Assembly (NCBI GenBank): GCA_964554105.1
Contig: CAZKNF010000023.1
Span: forward strand, 1-46,289
Direction of reading: 5' to 3'
Source of the DNA: CAZKNF01 sp964554105
GTDB lineage: Bacteria > Bacteroidota > Rhodothermia > Rhodothermales > VXPQ01
DNA length: 46,289 nucleotides
Shown here: piece by piece, positions 15,221-24,387 of the stretch
Position numbering within the stretch: position 1 is the first letter of the stretch
How the letters are laid out: each line of letters starts with the position of its first letter
Made by a program: the position numbers and the translations under genes
Notes under the pieces: model-generated
The model's database searches: none
What the model saw: the letters and a program-made list of their open reading frames with translations, nothing else
What the model was told of the DNA's origin: nothing

Positions 15221-18100
15221 ATGTCGATAACCAGCCGGCGCCCTTCACCACAAACTCCTGTTTCAACTCATGCCGACGACGGCGCGAAGCAAGCGGCGAG
15301 AAAGCACATCGTAATCCGGGGCGCACGACAGCACAATCTGAAGAATATCGACCTTGACTTACCGCGGAATACGCTGATCGTATTCACCGGCCCGTCGGGT
15401 TCCGGGAAGTCCTCGCTTGCCTTCGATACTATATATGCCGAGGGCCAGCGGCGTTATGTAGAAAGCCTGAGCGCGTACGCTCGGCAATTTTTAGAGCGGA
15501 TGGATAAGCCCGATGCCGATCTCATCACCGGTCTCGCACCGGCCATCGCGATCGAGCAAAAGACAACGACCAAGAATCCGCGGTCGACCGTCGCGACGCA
15601 GACGGAAATCTACGATCATCTACGATTGCTGTATGCACGCATCGGGCGGACCGTCTCGCCGGTTAGCGGTGAAGAGGTGACGCGTGATTCTCCCCGATCG
15701 GTCGCAGATAACCTCCATGCACTTCTCAAAGACGGCACGCGTTTTTTTGTATGCTTTCCCGTCCCTGAGCACACGGGCACCACGCTGAAGAAGGAACTGG
15801 AAACCCTGCGCCGGCGCGGCTTCTTTCGAATCCTCCTTTTGCCGACCAAAAGACAGGATGCGGAAGGAGGAGCGGAAGAAGTCTTCGACCTGAATGAAGT
15901 GCCAGCGACTCAGGTCAACAATTTCGCACGCGATCGCTTGTTGGTCCTGATCGACAGATTGGCCGTCAAGCATGGCGACGAAGCAAATCTTTCCCGAATC
16001 GCCGACTCGGTCGAACAGACATTTAGGGAAGGCGGAGGACGCTGCGTCGTGCGGGTTCGCGGCGGGGAGACCATGCGCTTCAGCGAATTCTTCGAGCGAG
16101 ATGGAATTCGATTTGAAGAGCCCACGCCACCGCTCTTCTCATTCAACAGCCCGTACGGCGCATGTCCGACCTGCCAGGGCTTCGGGCGCGTCGCCGGACT
16201 CGATGAGAACCTCATCATTTCGAATCCGGATCTATCTATTCGCCAGGGCGTGATCGTGCCGTTCCGGACGGAGCGTTGGAGCAAGCACTTCCGCAATCTG
16301 ATTCGCGTCGCGGCGGAAAAAAGGATCGATATAGATCGGCCGTACCATGAGTTATCGGATGAGGTCAAGAAAATCATTTGGGAGGGTGAGGATGAGTACA
16401 TAGGCATCCGCGGCTTTTTCGAGTTCCTCGAGAAGCGAAATTACAAGATGCACTACCGTATCTACCATGCGCGTTTCCGCGGGTACTCGACGTGTCCTGA
16501 GTGCCGGGGCCATCGCCTCAGAGATGAGGCACGTTACGTAAAGGTCAAGGGGCTTCAGATCGGGGAAATCTGCGAGATGACGACGCTGGACGCCAGAGCT
16601 TTCTTCGACGCGCTGGAGATCACGGACTATGAGCAGAAGGTCGCCGGACGGGTCCTGGACGAAATTCGAAAGCGGCTGAAATATCTTGTGGATGTCGGCC
16701 TCGATTACATATCGCTCGACCGGCTCTCTCAAACTCTTTCAGGAGGCGAAAGTCAGCGCATAAATCTGTCGACGAGCCTGGGCTCATCTCTCGTCGGCTC
16801 GCTCTATGTACTCGACGAACCTTCCATCGGTCTCCATCCTCGTGACAACGACCGCCTCATCAGTATTCTCGAGCACCTCAGGGACATAGGCAACACGGTG
16901 CTCGTCGTCGAGCATGAAGCCGCAATGATGGAACGTGCAGACCAAATTGTCGATCTCGGTCCTGGGGCGGGCCGCGCAGGTGGGGAGGTCATCTTTCAGG
17001 GCACCTACGATGAGATCGTGCATGATCCCACGTCCCTTACCGGCGCGTATCTGAGTGGCCGTGAGACGATTCCCATTCCGACAGTGCGGCGACGGGTGGA
17101 CTCGGATCACATTCTCAGAATCGAGAACGCACGCCAGCACAATCTAAAACGGCTCGACGTCGAGTTTCCTCTCGGGATGATCACGTGTGTGACCGGCGTA
17201 AGCGGCTCGGGCAAGTCGACGTTGATTCACGATACGCTGTACAACGGGTTGATGCGACTCAAGGGAAATAGTATCGAAGATACGACCGGCGCGCACGATG
17301 CCATCCGCGGCCATATGCTGGTCGATCAAGTCGAAATGGTCGATCAAAGTCCGATCGGCAGAACACCGCGCTCTAATCCAGCAACATATACAAAAGCGTT
17401 CGATCATGTCCGCGAACTCTTTTCCGGCACGTACCAGTCCCGCCTTCGGGGATTGAAGCCGGGGTATTTCTCATTCAATGTACCCGGGGGGCGCTGCGAG
17501 GTGTGCCAGGGCGAAGGGGTAGTGAAAATCGAGATGCAGTTCCTTGCCGATCTGTATCTGGAGTGTGAGGCCTGCAAAGGCCGGCGATATAAACAGGATG
17601 TACTGGAGATTACATATCAAGGAAAGAACGTCGACGACGTCTTGAACATGACCGTCGATGAGGCGGTCGAGTTCTTCCATGATCAAACGTCGCTCGTAAA
17701 CAAGCTGAGTGTCCTCCAGGATATCGGCCTGGGCTATATCACCCTCGGCCAGCCTTCAAACACGCTCTCCGGCGGAGAAAGCCAGCGCCTGAAGTTGGCC
17801 TCGTATCTCGGCAAGTCTTCGCGCGATCGTATGCTGTATGTACTCGACGAACCCACGACTGGACTCCACTTCGACGACATCAAGAAATTACTTGCCGCCT
17901 TGAATGCGCTTGCCGACGACGGACACTCGATCATTCTCGTTGAACACAATCTCGACGTGATCAAATGTTCGGACTGGGTTATCGATCTCGGGCCCGAAGG
18001 CGGGCGAAAAGGCGGTTTCATCGTCGGGGAGGGTACGCCCGAAGACGTTGCGGCGAATCCTGAGAGCCATACCGGGCGCTTCTTGAAAACCATGCTATAA
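15221..18100 (+). CDS. uvrA: Excinuclease ABC subunit A
   Basis: This is the damage-sensing ATPase of nucleotide excision repair, 959 residues. It shows both ABC ATPase halves: Walker A GPSGSGKSSLAFDTIYAEGQRRYVESLSAYARQFL and GVSGSGKSTLIHDTLYN, two LSGGESQR signatures, and two LDEPS/T-x-GLH Walker B blocks. Zinc-module cysteines are visible in YGACPTCQGFG with YSTCPECRGHRL, and in GGRCEVCQGEG with LECEACKGRRY. The start is ATG 15221 (MSITSRRPSPQT), 30-odd residues before the conserved IRGARQHNLKNIDLDLPRN; the open frame to 15065 lacks family similarity. A 243-bp divergent spacer separates it from the vWA gene; I see no obvious LexA-type palindrome there. Confidence 0.97.
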   Translation: MSITSRRPSPQTPVSTHADDGAKQAARKHIVIRGARQHNLKNIDLDLPRNTLIVFTGPSGSGKSSLAFDTIYAEGQRRYVESLSAYARQFLERMDKPDADLITGLAPAIAIEQKTTTKNPRSTVATQTEIYDHLRLLYARIGRTVSPVSGEEVTRDSPRSVADNLHALLKDGTRFFVCFPVPEHTGTTLKKELETLRRRGFFRILLLPTKRQDAEGGAEEVFDLNEVPATQVNNFARDRLLVLIDRLAVKHGDEANLSRIADSVEQTFREGGGRCVVRVRGGETMRFSEFFERDGIRFEEPTPPLFSFNSPYGACPTCQGFGRVAGLDENLIISNPDLSIRQGVIVPFRTERWSKHFRNLIRVAAEKRIDIDRPYHELSDEVKKIIWEGEDEYIGIRGFFEFLEKRNYKMHYRIYHARFRGYSTCPECRGHRLRDEARYVKVKGLQIGEICEMTTLDARAFFDALEITDYEQKVAGRVLDEIRKRLKYLVDVGLDYISLDRLSQTLSGGESQRINLSTSLGSSLVGSLYVLDEPSIGLHPRDNDRLISILEHLRDIGNTVLVVEHEAAMMERADQIVDLGPGAGRAGGEVIFQGTYDEIVHDPTSLTGAYLSGRETIPIPTVRRRVDSDHILRIENARQHNLKRLDVEFPLGMITCVTGVSGSGKSTLIHDTLYNGLMRLKGNSIEDTTGAHDAIRGHMLVDQVEMVDQSPIGRTPRSNPATYTKAFDHVRELFSGTYQSRLRGLKPGYFSFNVPGGRCEVCQGEGVVKIEMQFLADLYLECEACKGRRYKQDVLEITYQGKNVDDVLNMTVDEAVEFFHDQTSLVNKLSVLQDIGLGYITLGQPSNTLSGGESQRLKLASYLGKSSRDRMLYVLDEPTTGLHFDDIKKLLAALNALADDGHSIILVEHNLDVIKCSDWVIDLGPEGGRKGGFIVGEGTPEDVAANPESHTGRFLKTML

Positions 18101-18124
18101 GCCGAATTTCTTTCGTGATGCCCG

Positions 18125-18301
18125 TTACTTCGGTCGGGCAGAGCGCGGCTTCATCAATTCGAGCGGGACTCTTGGTCTGTCTGAGATTGATAATCGGGTG
18201 AATTCCGCGTGCTCCTCGGTAGGAATGGGCTTGCGCGGGGTGCTCGCTGAATCTTCCGATTTAGGATTCCGTTGACGAGAGTCGTAATTCGAGGCGGCAA
18301 T
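18125..18301 (-). CDS. Possible C-terminal end of a gene cut by the assembly gap
   Basis: A 58-codon open frame on the minus strand runs out of the N gap and stops at 18125, only 24 bp from the uvrA stop, a spacing usual for convergent genes in this window. The peptide (IAASNYDSRQRNPKSEDSAS, then TPRKPIPTEEHAEF and a basic end KPRSARPK) is hydrophilic, proline and arginine rich, as in a disordered tail. I do not recognise a family and cannot exclude a chance frame. Confidence 0.35.
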   Translation of the reverse strand: MAASNYDSRQRNPKSEDSASTPRKPIPTEEHAEFTRLSISDRPRVPLELMKPRSARPK

Positions 18302-18401
18302 NNNNNNNNNNNNNNNNNNNNNNNNNNNNNNNNNNNNNNNNNNNNNNNNNNNNNNNNNNNNNNNNNNNNNNNNNNNNNNNNNNNNNNNNNNNNNNNNNNN
18401 N
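18302..18401. other. Assembly gap of 100 N
   Basis: Exactly 100 undetermined bases, the usual placeholder for a scaffold join of unknown length. Gene content and distance between uvrA and the following glycosyltransferase are therefore uncertain. Confidence 0.99.
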
Positions 18402-18415
18402 CCTGTCAATAATTG

Positions 18416-19681
18416 ATGGCTCTAAACAACCATATGGTTCACCGTGTAAGGGCCGCTAGCGGCGGGGGCGAACCCCGTCGTGTCGCCCTGTTCACCGGTG
18501 CATATAACCATATCGCAGACGGCGTTTCGTTAACGCTCAACCGGCTTGTTGCCTTTCTCGAGAAATCAAACACAGAGGTACTCGTCTTCGCCCCGAGCGT
18601 CGACAAGCCAGCTGTAGATCATGCCGGCACACTGATTCCCATTCCCTCGATACCTTTTCCGGGACGGAGTGAGTACCGAATTACGATGGGGCTGCCTTCG
18701 TCGGCGCGCAAGATCCTGTCCGATTTCAAACCCGACCTTTTTCACGTCGCCACGCCGGATTTGCTGGGCTACCGCGCTGTGAGATTGGCGCAGCAGTGGG
18801 ATGTGCCGGTCGTCGCGTCGTATCACACGCATTTCAGCTCGTATCTGAGGTATTACGGACTCGGGGCACTCGAGTCGGTGATGTGGAGATATCTCAAACG
18901 TTTCTACGCGCAGTGCGAGCACGTGTATGTGCCCTCGCCGTCGATGGCAGACGTCCTTCGATCGCATGACATCACCGGCGGATTGCGTCTCTGGGAACGC
19001 GGCGTCGATACGGCCCGATTTAACCCGGCTTTACGCTCGTTGGAATGGCGTCGTGCGCAGGGGGTCGGTGACGACGATGTGCTCGTAAGCTTTATTGGTC
19101 GTCTCGTATGGGAGAAAGGCCTCCGGGTGTATGCTGAGGTTATAGATGGCCTAAACCGTCGTGGCGTACGCCATCGAAGCATGATTGTCGGGGGCGGTCC
19201 TGCCCTCGATGAACTCTCCCAGCATCTTCCAGACACCATTTTCACGGGATACCTCGAAGGTACCGCGCTGTCTCGTGCCTACGCTAGTAGTGACTTGTTC
19301 CTTTTCCCGAGCGATACAGAAACGTTCGGCAACGTTACCCTCGAGGCCATGGCCTCAGGATTGCCGGCCGTGTGCGCAGACGCGACCGGAAGTCGGACGC
19401 TTGTCGAGAACGGCGAGACCGGCGTGCTCGTCCCGCCGCGGGATTCGGCGGCTTTTCTTGGAGCCGTTCAACATCTCGTCGAAGATGCGCCCGAACGTCG
19501 AAGGATGGGAATCAACGCACTCGGCCGTGCCAGGCAGTATGAATGGAATACCGTCCTCTCGCGCATGGTGGCGTTCTACGACGAAATACTGAGCCCGCAT
19601 CTCGCCCCTGCAGCGGATGGATCACCTTCGCGTGCGAAGCTTCGCGCCGAGAGTGCGACCGAGCCCGTCCTCGTCCACTGA
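18416..19681 (+). CDS. GT4 glycosyltransferase, MgtA/SqdX-like
   Basis: About 421 residues from ATG 18416 (ATG 18431 possible; the gene begins 15 bp after the N gap). The N-terminal domain RRVALFTGAYNHIADGVSLTLNRLVAFLE and FHVATPDLLGYRAVRLAQQWDVPVVASYHTHFSSYLRYYG is typical of the GT4 subgroup that includes lipid glucuronosyl/mannosyl transferases (MgtA) and SqdX. The donor domain has SFIGRLVWEKGLRVYAEVIDGL and the E-x7-E motif in ETFGNVTLEAMASGLPAVCADATGSRTLVENGETGVLVPP. A likely role is a sugar transfer to a glycolipid; substrate not inferred. The next GT4 gene starts 21 bp downstream, so they form a pair. Confidence 0.88.
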   Translation: MALNNHMVHRVRAASGGGEPRRVALFTGAYNHIADGVSLTLNRLVAFLEKSNTEVLVFAPSVDKPAVDHAGTLIPIPSIPFPGRSEYRITMGLPSSARKILSDFKPDLFHVATPDLLGYRAVRLAQQWDVPVVASYHTHFSSYLRYYGLGALESVMWRYLKRFYAQCEHVYVPSPSMADVLRSHDITGGLRLWERGVDTARFNPALRSLEWRRAQGVGDDDVLVSFIGRLVWEKGLRVYAEVIDGLNRRGVRHRSMIVGGGPALDELSQHLPDTIFTGYLEGTALSRAYASSDLFLFPSDTETFGNVTLEAMASGLPAVCADATGSRTLVENGETGVLVPPRDSAAFLGAVQHLVEDAPERRRMGINALGRARQYEWNTVLSRMVAFYDEILSPHLAPAADGSPSRAKLRAESATEPVLVH

Positions 19682-19702
19682 CACATCGAGCATCCGCCTC
19701 CC

Positions 19703-20866
19703 GTGCGCGTTCTTTTTGTTTCTCATTCCTTCCCCCCGACGAATCGCCCACTTTCGAACGTGGGCGGCATGCAGCGCGTCGCGACCGAGCTCCACCGCTC
19801 CTTGCGTGAACATGAATCAGTCGCACTCACCTCCGCTGTTCTTCGCAGCTCATGGCGATATACGCACCTCCGCACGGGGCCGTTCATGGTAAGTACACTC
19901 TGGAAGATCTATTTGATGGCGGAGCGCCGGGAGATTGATGCCGTGCTCTTTTCATCCATGGTGACCGCCTCGCTTGCGATTCCATTACGTTCCCACCTGC
20001 GGCAATGCGGCGTGCTTACCGCTGCGATCGTCCATGGACGGGACGTCACGTTGGACATTCCATTTTACCAGAACATCGTTCCCCGAATTTTTTCGGCGCT
20101 TGATGCCGTCCTGCCGGTTAGCCGGGCGACAGGACAGGCTTGCCTGGAGCGCGGATTAGATGAAAGCAGAGTATATGTGGTGCCGAACGGCGTTGCAGTA
20201 CAACGTTTTGCGTCGGCCGAAAACAACGGCGCTGCGCGTCGTATGCTCCTAAGGCAGTTCGCCGAAGAGAATATTCCGGAACGCGGTCTTCTCCTGTGCA
20301 GTGTCGGTCGGCAGGTGAAACGAAAGGGTTTCGCCTGGTTTGTGAGCGAGGTGATGCCGCTTTTGCCGGACGACGTGCACTACTGGCTCGCCGGAGATGG
20401 CCCGGAAGCTGACGACATACTCGCCGCTGCGCGGCAAAAGGGCGTGGAACACCGGCTCCGGCTCCTCGGACGCGTTCCGGAAAGGGACCTGGAACTGCTC
20501 TACGCGGGCTCGGATCTCTTCATCATGCCCAACATCCCGGTTGCGGGTGATATGGAAGGGTTTGGCGTAGTGATGCTGGAAGCCGGTCTATCCGGTCTGC
20601 CGACAATCGGGTCGCGCCTCGAGGGGATCACCGACGTCATCGACGACGGACAGAATGGCCATCTCATATCCAGCGGCGATGCATGGAGCTTTTCCGAGGC
20701 TGTCATGCAGTATTACCGGAATCCCGAGTTTCATGCCGAAGCCAGAACGCGAGCCGCACAATATGTAAGAGATCGGTTCAGCTGGAGGGCGGTGGCCGAT
20801 CGCTACGTCGGGGTACTCGACGCACTCTCTACCCCGCCGCAGGTGTCCGAGGAAGCGCTCGTGTAG
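19703..20866 (+). CDS. GT4 glycosyltransferase
   Basis: The protein has 387 residues from a GTG start at 19703 (MRVLFVSHSFPPTNRPLSNVGGMQRVATELHRSL), 21 bp after the previous GT4 stop, hence co-transcribed. It has the GT-B donor domain: LLCSVGRQVKRKGFAWFVSEVMPLLPDDVHYWLAGDGPE, and DLFIMPNIPVAGDMEGFGVVMLEAGLSGLPTIGSRLEGITDVIDDGQNG with the E-x7-E type segment (EGFGVVMLEAG). It lacks membrane spans. It likely adds a second sugar in the same envelope glycan or glycolipid pathway as its neighbour. Its stop lies 7 bp from that of the convergent RND gene. Confidence 0.88.
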   Translation: MRVLFVSHSFPPTNRPLSNVGGMQRVATELHRSLREHESVALTSAVLRSSWRYTHLRTGPFMVSTLWKIYLMAERREIDAVLFSSMVTASLAIPLRSHLRQCGVLTAAIVHGRDVTLDIPFYQNIVPRIFSALDAVLPVSRATGQACLERGLDESRVYVVPNGVAVQRFASAENNGAARRMLLRQFAEENIPERGLLLCSVGRQVKRKGFAWFVSEVMPLLPDDVHYWLAGDGPEADDILAAARQKGVEHRLRLLGRVPERDLELLYAGSDLFIMPNIPVAGDMEGFGVVMLEAGLSGLPTIGSRLEGITDVIDDGQNGHLISSGDAWSFSEAVMQYYRNPEFHAEARTRAAQYVRDRFSWRAVADRYVGVLDALSTPPQVSEEALV

Positions 20867-20873
20867 GCCTGAA

Positions 20874-23453
20874 TCAGACGGTGCCCGATTCCTGGGGGAC
20901 ACTCGCCGGTTTCTTCCGATCTTGGCTATTCGCGTTTGATGCCGGCTTCGGCGCCGAACGATCCTCAATCACCTGCAGAAGAGCCGGCAGGAATACGATT
21001 GCTGTCAGGAGCGTCATGCCGATACCGACGACGGCCAGCTCCCCGATGGTCTGAAGACCGGGATGAAAGCTGAGAAGCAATCCGCCGAAGCCGACCATCG
21101 TAGTCAAAGATCCCATCGATATGTGCTCACCTGTATAGCGCAGCACCGTCAGGATCGATCCAGGACCTTCTTCTCTGTAGCGATGCACGAGGTGCACTCC
21201 GGCATCGTTTCCGATTCCGAGGACCGCCGGAAGCACGACCAGATTGTAAAAGTTCAGCTTCAGGCCAAAGAGCTCCATCATCAAGATCATCCAGAGAACG
21301 CCTACCACGAGCGGCACGGTGGCAAGGGCAGCCCACCGGATCGAGCCGAAGTTTATCCACATGAGAGCGACGACCATCAGAAACGTGATGGCGACCATGT
21401 ACGGCGCCTCCTTCAACATCAGACGAAGCATATCGGCAGCCACGAGCGAGGTCGAGCCGGCGTGATACACGCTTCCGTCTTCCGTCACGATCTCTCCAAC
21501 GTCATCAGCGAAGGCGATAGACTGGCGGCCATCCGAGAGCCCGACTGACGGATAGATCATCACGAACCCGCCGATCTCACCGCTTTTGGAAGTGAATTGA
21601 TTGCGGATGCTCTCCGGTACGTCTTCGATGGCGAGCGGCTCCGTCGATTGGGCGGCGCGGCGAAGACGCTCGATTTCCTCACCCGTCTCTTGCTGGACGA
21701 ACGGATCGTTTAGCAGCTCACGAATTTCAGCGATCCGCTCGAGTTTCTGCTGTTGCCGCTGTTCTGTCAGAGGGAAGCGGTCCTGCAGAGACTCGACTCG
21801 ATCGATGGTCGGCGTCAGCGTGTCCGTTTCGGCATGGCGGCGCACCGCCTCTACGACCTTGTCAACTTCATCGGCATCGTCTAGAACGACGTACGCAGGG
21901 TTTCTCCCTCCCCCAGGGTAGACTTCCCGTACAAGATCCCGCTTTTGCTCGTATTCGGGGTACTCAGGGTCAAGCGCACCAAAATCGTACTCGAATCCAA
22001 GTCGCGGTAGAAACACGAGTGCGGCGAGGACGACGGCCAGGCTGGCGAGCACGACGCCACGCGCGCCTGGGAACCGTCGCCGGTGCCCGTTGGCTGCCAC
22101 ATCTCCAGGGCCGACGGAATCGAGCTTAAGCAGATTGAGACGCTCAGACACGACAAGCAGCGCAGGCAAAACAAGCGTCATCGATACGAGTGCGAAAATG
22201 ATACCAGTTCCCGCAATGAATCCGAACTCGCTGAAGCCCCTGAAATCCGCCGCCATCAATACATACAGCGAAGCAGCCGTCGTCATCCCGCCGATGGTGA
22301 TTGCCTGCCCGGTGCTCGCAAACGTGGCGTGTGCCGCGTCGGCGGCATCACGCCCGTGACGGCGCTCCTCTGTGTAGCGAGCATAGAAATGGATGCCATA
22401 ATCGACTCCTAGACCGAATAGAACGAGGCCCAGCGTCGACGTCATGAGATTCAATGTGTTGAACGTCAGGTATGCCACCCCAAACGTCCATGAGAGACTC
22501 ATCAGCAGTGGTGCACCGATCAACACGGCCAGTACCGGTGTCCGCAGCATCTGGCTGAACAAGACGCGCGACGAAAAGCGATGGCCCGCCCGCGCCGTGT
22601 ATCCCTTATACATAAAGTAAAGAACGACGAGGAGGAGGACGGCTGAAATTCCTGCTGCGAAAGATCCAAGCACATCTCTCGTAATGGCCTGAATCTCGAC
22701 AAGCTGCCGCATGAGCCTGCCGGCCAGGACAACCTCCACTTCCGGATCAAACGCGCCCGGATTCATCTCATCGACGAGCCGCTCGACGTCGTCGTACATG
22801 CGCGCTATGAAGCCAATGTCTGTCTGCGATCCCGCCGGATAGAAGCGCAACACCATGATCGTACTGTCGTCGCTGATCGGGTACGGTTTTCCGACGACGC
22901 CCTGGTACACCTCCTCGAGATCTTCTTCAATGCCACTCTCCTCTTGCGCCTCGGCGTCTGCATCTTCCTCGTCATCGAGATCAAAGTAAAAGGGGTTTGC
23001 CTCGAGCTTAGACTCCCGAATTCGTTCGGAAAGATAATTCTCGACACTGTCCAGCTCTGCTCCGGTCGCAAAGTAGAGGGCGTTGTTCTCTAGGAAGGCC
23101 GTATCTTTTCTATAGTCTACCCGCGTCAGGTACGGCTCTCCCGTAACGTCGTCTTCCAGGCCTAGTGCTCGCGGAATGAATGCTTCGGCGAATGCCTTAT
23201 TGGCCTCGAAGGAGGTGCTGCGCAGAACCACGTCCGCGGAAGACTCGCTCCCGACGGTATCCCTTAGCTTTTCGAGCGCCTGAACACTCGAATAGTCGGA
23301 GGGAATCAGATTTGAAAAGTCGGTATCGATTCGCAGCTTCTGTGCGAAAAAAATGCCGGTCGCGGTGAGTGCAACCGCGAGCGTGAGCACGATGGCCGCT
23401 CTCCGGGTCACAAACCGGATCACTGGAAGCAATGAAGAAAATATCCTGTTCAT
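20874..23453 (-). CDS. MMPL/RND-superfamily transporter
   Basis: The 859-residue protein has the RND layout of a single N-terminal helix (AAIVLTLAVALTATGIFFAQKL), a large periplasmic loop, a helix block with GLVLFGLGVDYGIHFYARYTEERRHG, a second periplasmic loop, and a second helix block with VLPAVLGIGNDAGVHLVHRYREEG and a G-G-L/T-T-x-G-F-like SLTTMVGFGGLL. The paired G-[LI]-G-x-D-x-G-x-H motifs place it with the MMPL/HpnN-type lipid exporters, not the drug AcrB group. It probably moves a hydrophobic or lipid substrate to the outer leaflet or outer membrane. The first loop carries a very acidic insert. Neighbours (glycosyltransferases, flippase-like protein) fit lipid or glycolipid export. Confidence 0.9.
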   Translation of the reverse strand: MNRIFSSLLPVIRFVTRRAAIVLTLAVALTATGIFFAQKLRIDTDFSNLIPSDYSSVQALEKLRDTVGSESSADVVLRSTSFEANKAFAEAFIPRALGLEDDVTGEPYLTRVDYRKDTAFLENNALYFATGAELDSVENYLSERIRESKLEANPFYFDLDDEEDADAEAQEESGIEEDLEEVYQGVVGKPYPISDDSTIMVLRFYPAGSQTDIGFIARMYDDVERLVDEMNPGAFDPEVEVVLAGRLMRQLVEIQAITRDVLGSFAAGISAVLLLVVLYFMYKGYTARAGHRFSSRVLFSQMLRTPVLAVLIGAPLLMSLSWTFGVAYLTFNTLNLMTSTLGLVLFGLGVDYGIHFYARYTEERRHGRDAADAAHATFASTGQAITIGGMTTAASLYVLMAADFRGFSEFGFIAGTGIIFALVSMTLVLPALLVVSERLNLLKLDSVGPGDVAANGHRRRFPGARGVVLASLAVVLAALVFLPRLGFEYDFGALDPEYPEYEQKRDLVREVYPGGGRNPAYVVLDDADEVDKVVEAVRRHAETDTLTPTIDRVESLQDRFPLTEQRQQQKLERIAEIRELLNDPFVQQETGEEIERLRRAAQSTEPLAIEDVPESIRNQFTSKSGEIGGFVMIYPSVGLSDGRQSIAFADDVGEIVTEDGSVYHAGSTSLVAADMLRLMLKEAPYMVAITFLMVVALMWINFGSIRWAALATVPLVVGVLWMILMMELFGLKLNFYNLVVLPAVLGIGNDAGVHLVHRYREEGPGSILTVLRYTGEHISMGSLTTMVGFGGLLLSFHPGLQTIGELAVVGIGMTLLTAIVFLPALLQVIEDRSAPKPASNANSQDRKKPASVPQESGTV

Positions 23454-23552
23454 TTCGTGATGCTACTGCAGTTCGTCCGCAACTAGGGACGCGCCGGCTT
23501 TACTCAGGCGCGCGGAAGTATTCGCACATGCTCTACGCCGCGGAGAGGGCGC

Positions 23553-24263
23553 CTAGCGGGCTCGTTTCAGCGTGAGATCGTCGAAATCCACTTCACCAAC
23601 AGACTTTGTGTCATCCGAATCACTCCAAAGCGTAACGGTATAGGGCTCATTCGGCGGATCTCCACCGAATAGCCGCCGGTAGTCGGCCACGACGTTTCGT
23701 TCCACTTCCTCCCACTCGCCGATTCCGTTCGTGCCACTCGACACGACGATAACCTTGACGTTTCCGGTTGAGACCTCGGTGCCCGGAGTGAGACTTGAAC
23801 TGTAGGTATATTTGATGCTGAGCGGCCGGCCGAGCCAATCGGTTTTGGAGAACGAAACGTAGACCGCACCGCCCGTGTCGTTAACTTTATCTTCTCCCGC
23901 ACCCGCGGGCAGCTGTAGCGCTCGCCAGTTCCAGCTTAGTATAGGATATTCGGAGAGCTCCCACTGGAGCTTACCGGCCGGAAGCGATACCCGTTGGGCC
24001 TCGCCTTTCGTATAAGCTCTCACAAATTTGTTGCCCCCTTCGGAGACGACGTAAAACCTCTCGTTCTCGTTCATGAAGGCGTCCGTCCTTTTGAACTCCC
24101 TGTCTTTTCGCGCCAGAAAGCGCCATCTGGCAGGCGCTTCTCCCGGCGTGTCACTCTCAAAATCTTCCAGTACGAGCCGAGCCTTCGTCGAATCCACCTC
24201 ATCCATGAAGTCCGGACGGGCCACCAGAATGAGCAGGGCAAGGATCGTGGAGAATGCGTGCAT
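23553..24263 (-). CDS. DUF3047-type secreted protein
   Basis: The 236-residue protein begins with a short hydrophobic leader (MHAFSTILALLILVARPDF), then a strand-rich domain. The recognisable DUF3047 pattern is LSWNWRALQLPAGAGEDKVNDTGGAVYVSFSK, followed by LSIKYTYSSSLTPG, the long NVKVIVVSSGTNGIGEWEEVERNVVADYRRLFG and the end GEVDFDDLTLKR. The biochemical role of DUF3047 is unknown; the fold looks like a carbohydrate-binding-like jelly roll. It sits 99 bp upstream of the RND transporter on the same strand and downstream of the flippase-like gene, suggesting a shared periplasmic function. No lipobox is present. Confidence 0.75.
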   Translation of the reverse strand: MHAFSTILALLILVARPDFMDEVDSTKARLVLEDFESDTPGEAPARWRFLARKDREFKRTDAFMNENERFYVVSEGGNKFVRAYTKGEAQRVSLPAGKLQWELSEYPILSWNWRALQLPAGAGEDKVNDTGGAVYVSFSKTDWLGRPLSIKYTYSSSLTPGTEVSTGNVKVIVVSSGTNGIGEWEEVERNVVADYRRLFGGDPPNEPYTVTLWSDSDDTKSVGEVDFDDLTLKRAR

Positions 24264-24387
24264 AGGTACAAAGTCGAGTCGGCTATTCGCTAGTGGTTTC
24301 CTTCAGTTTGTTGCCGGAGCGATCTAACGTGTTCAACGGCTTGCACCCCTCCTTTGATCAAGATCAATGCCAAGCACTGACCATTGG

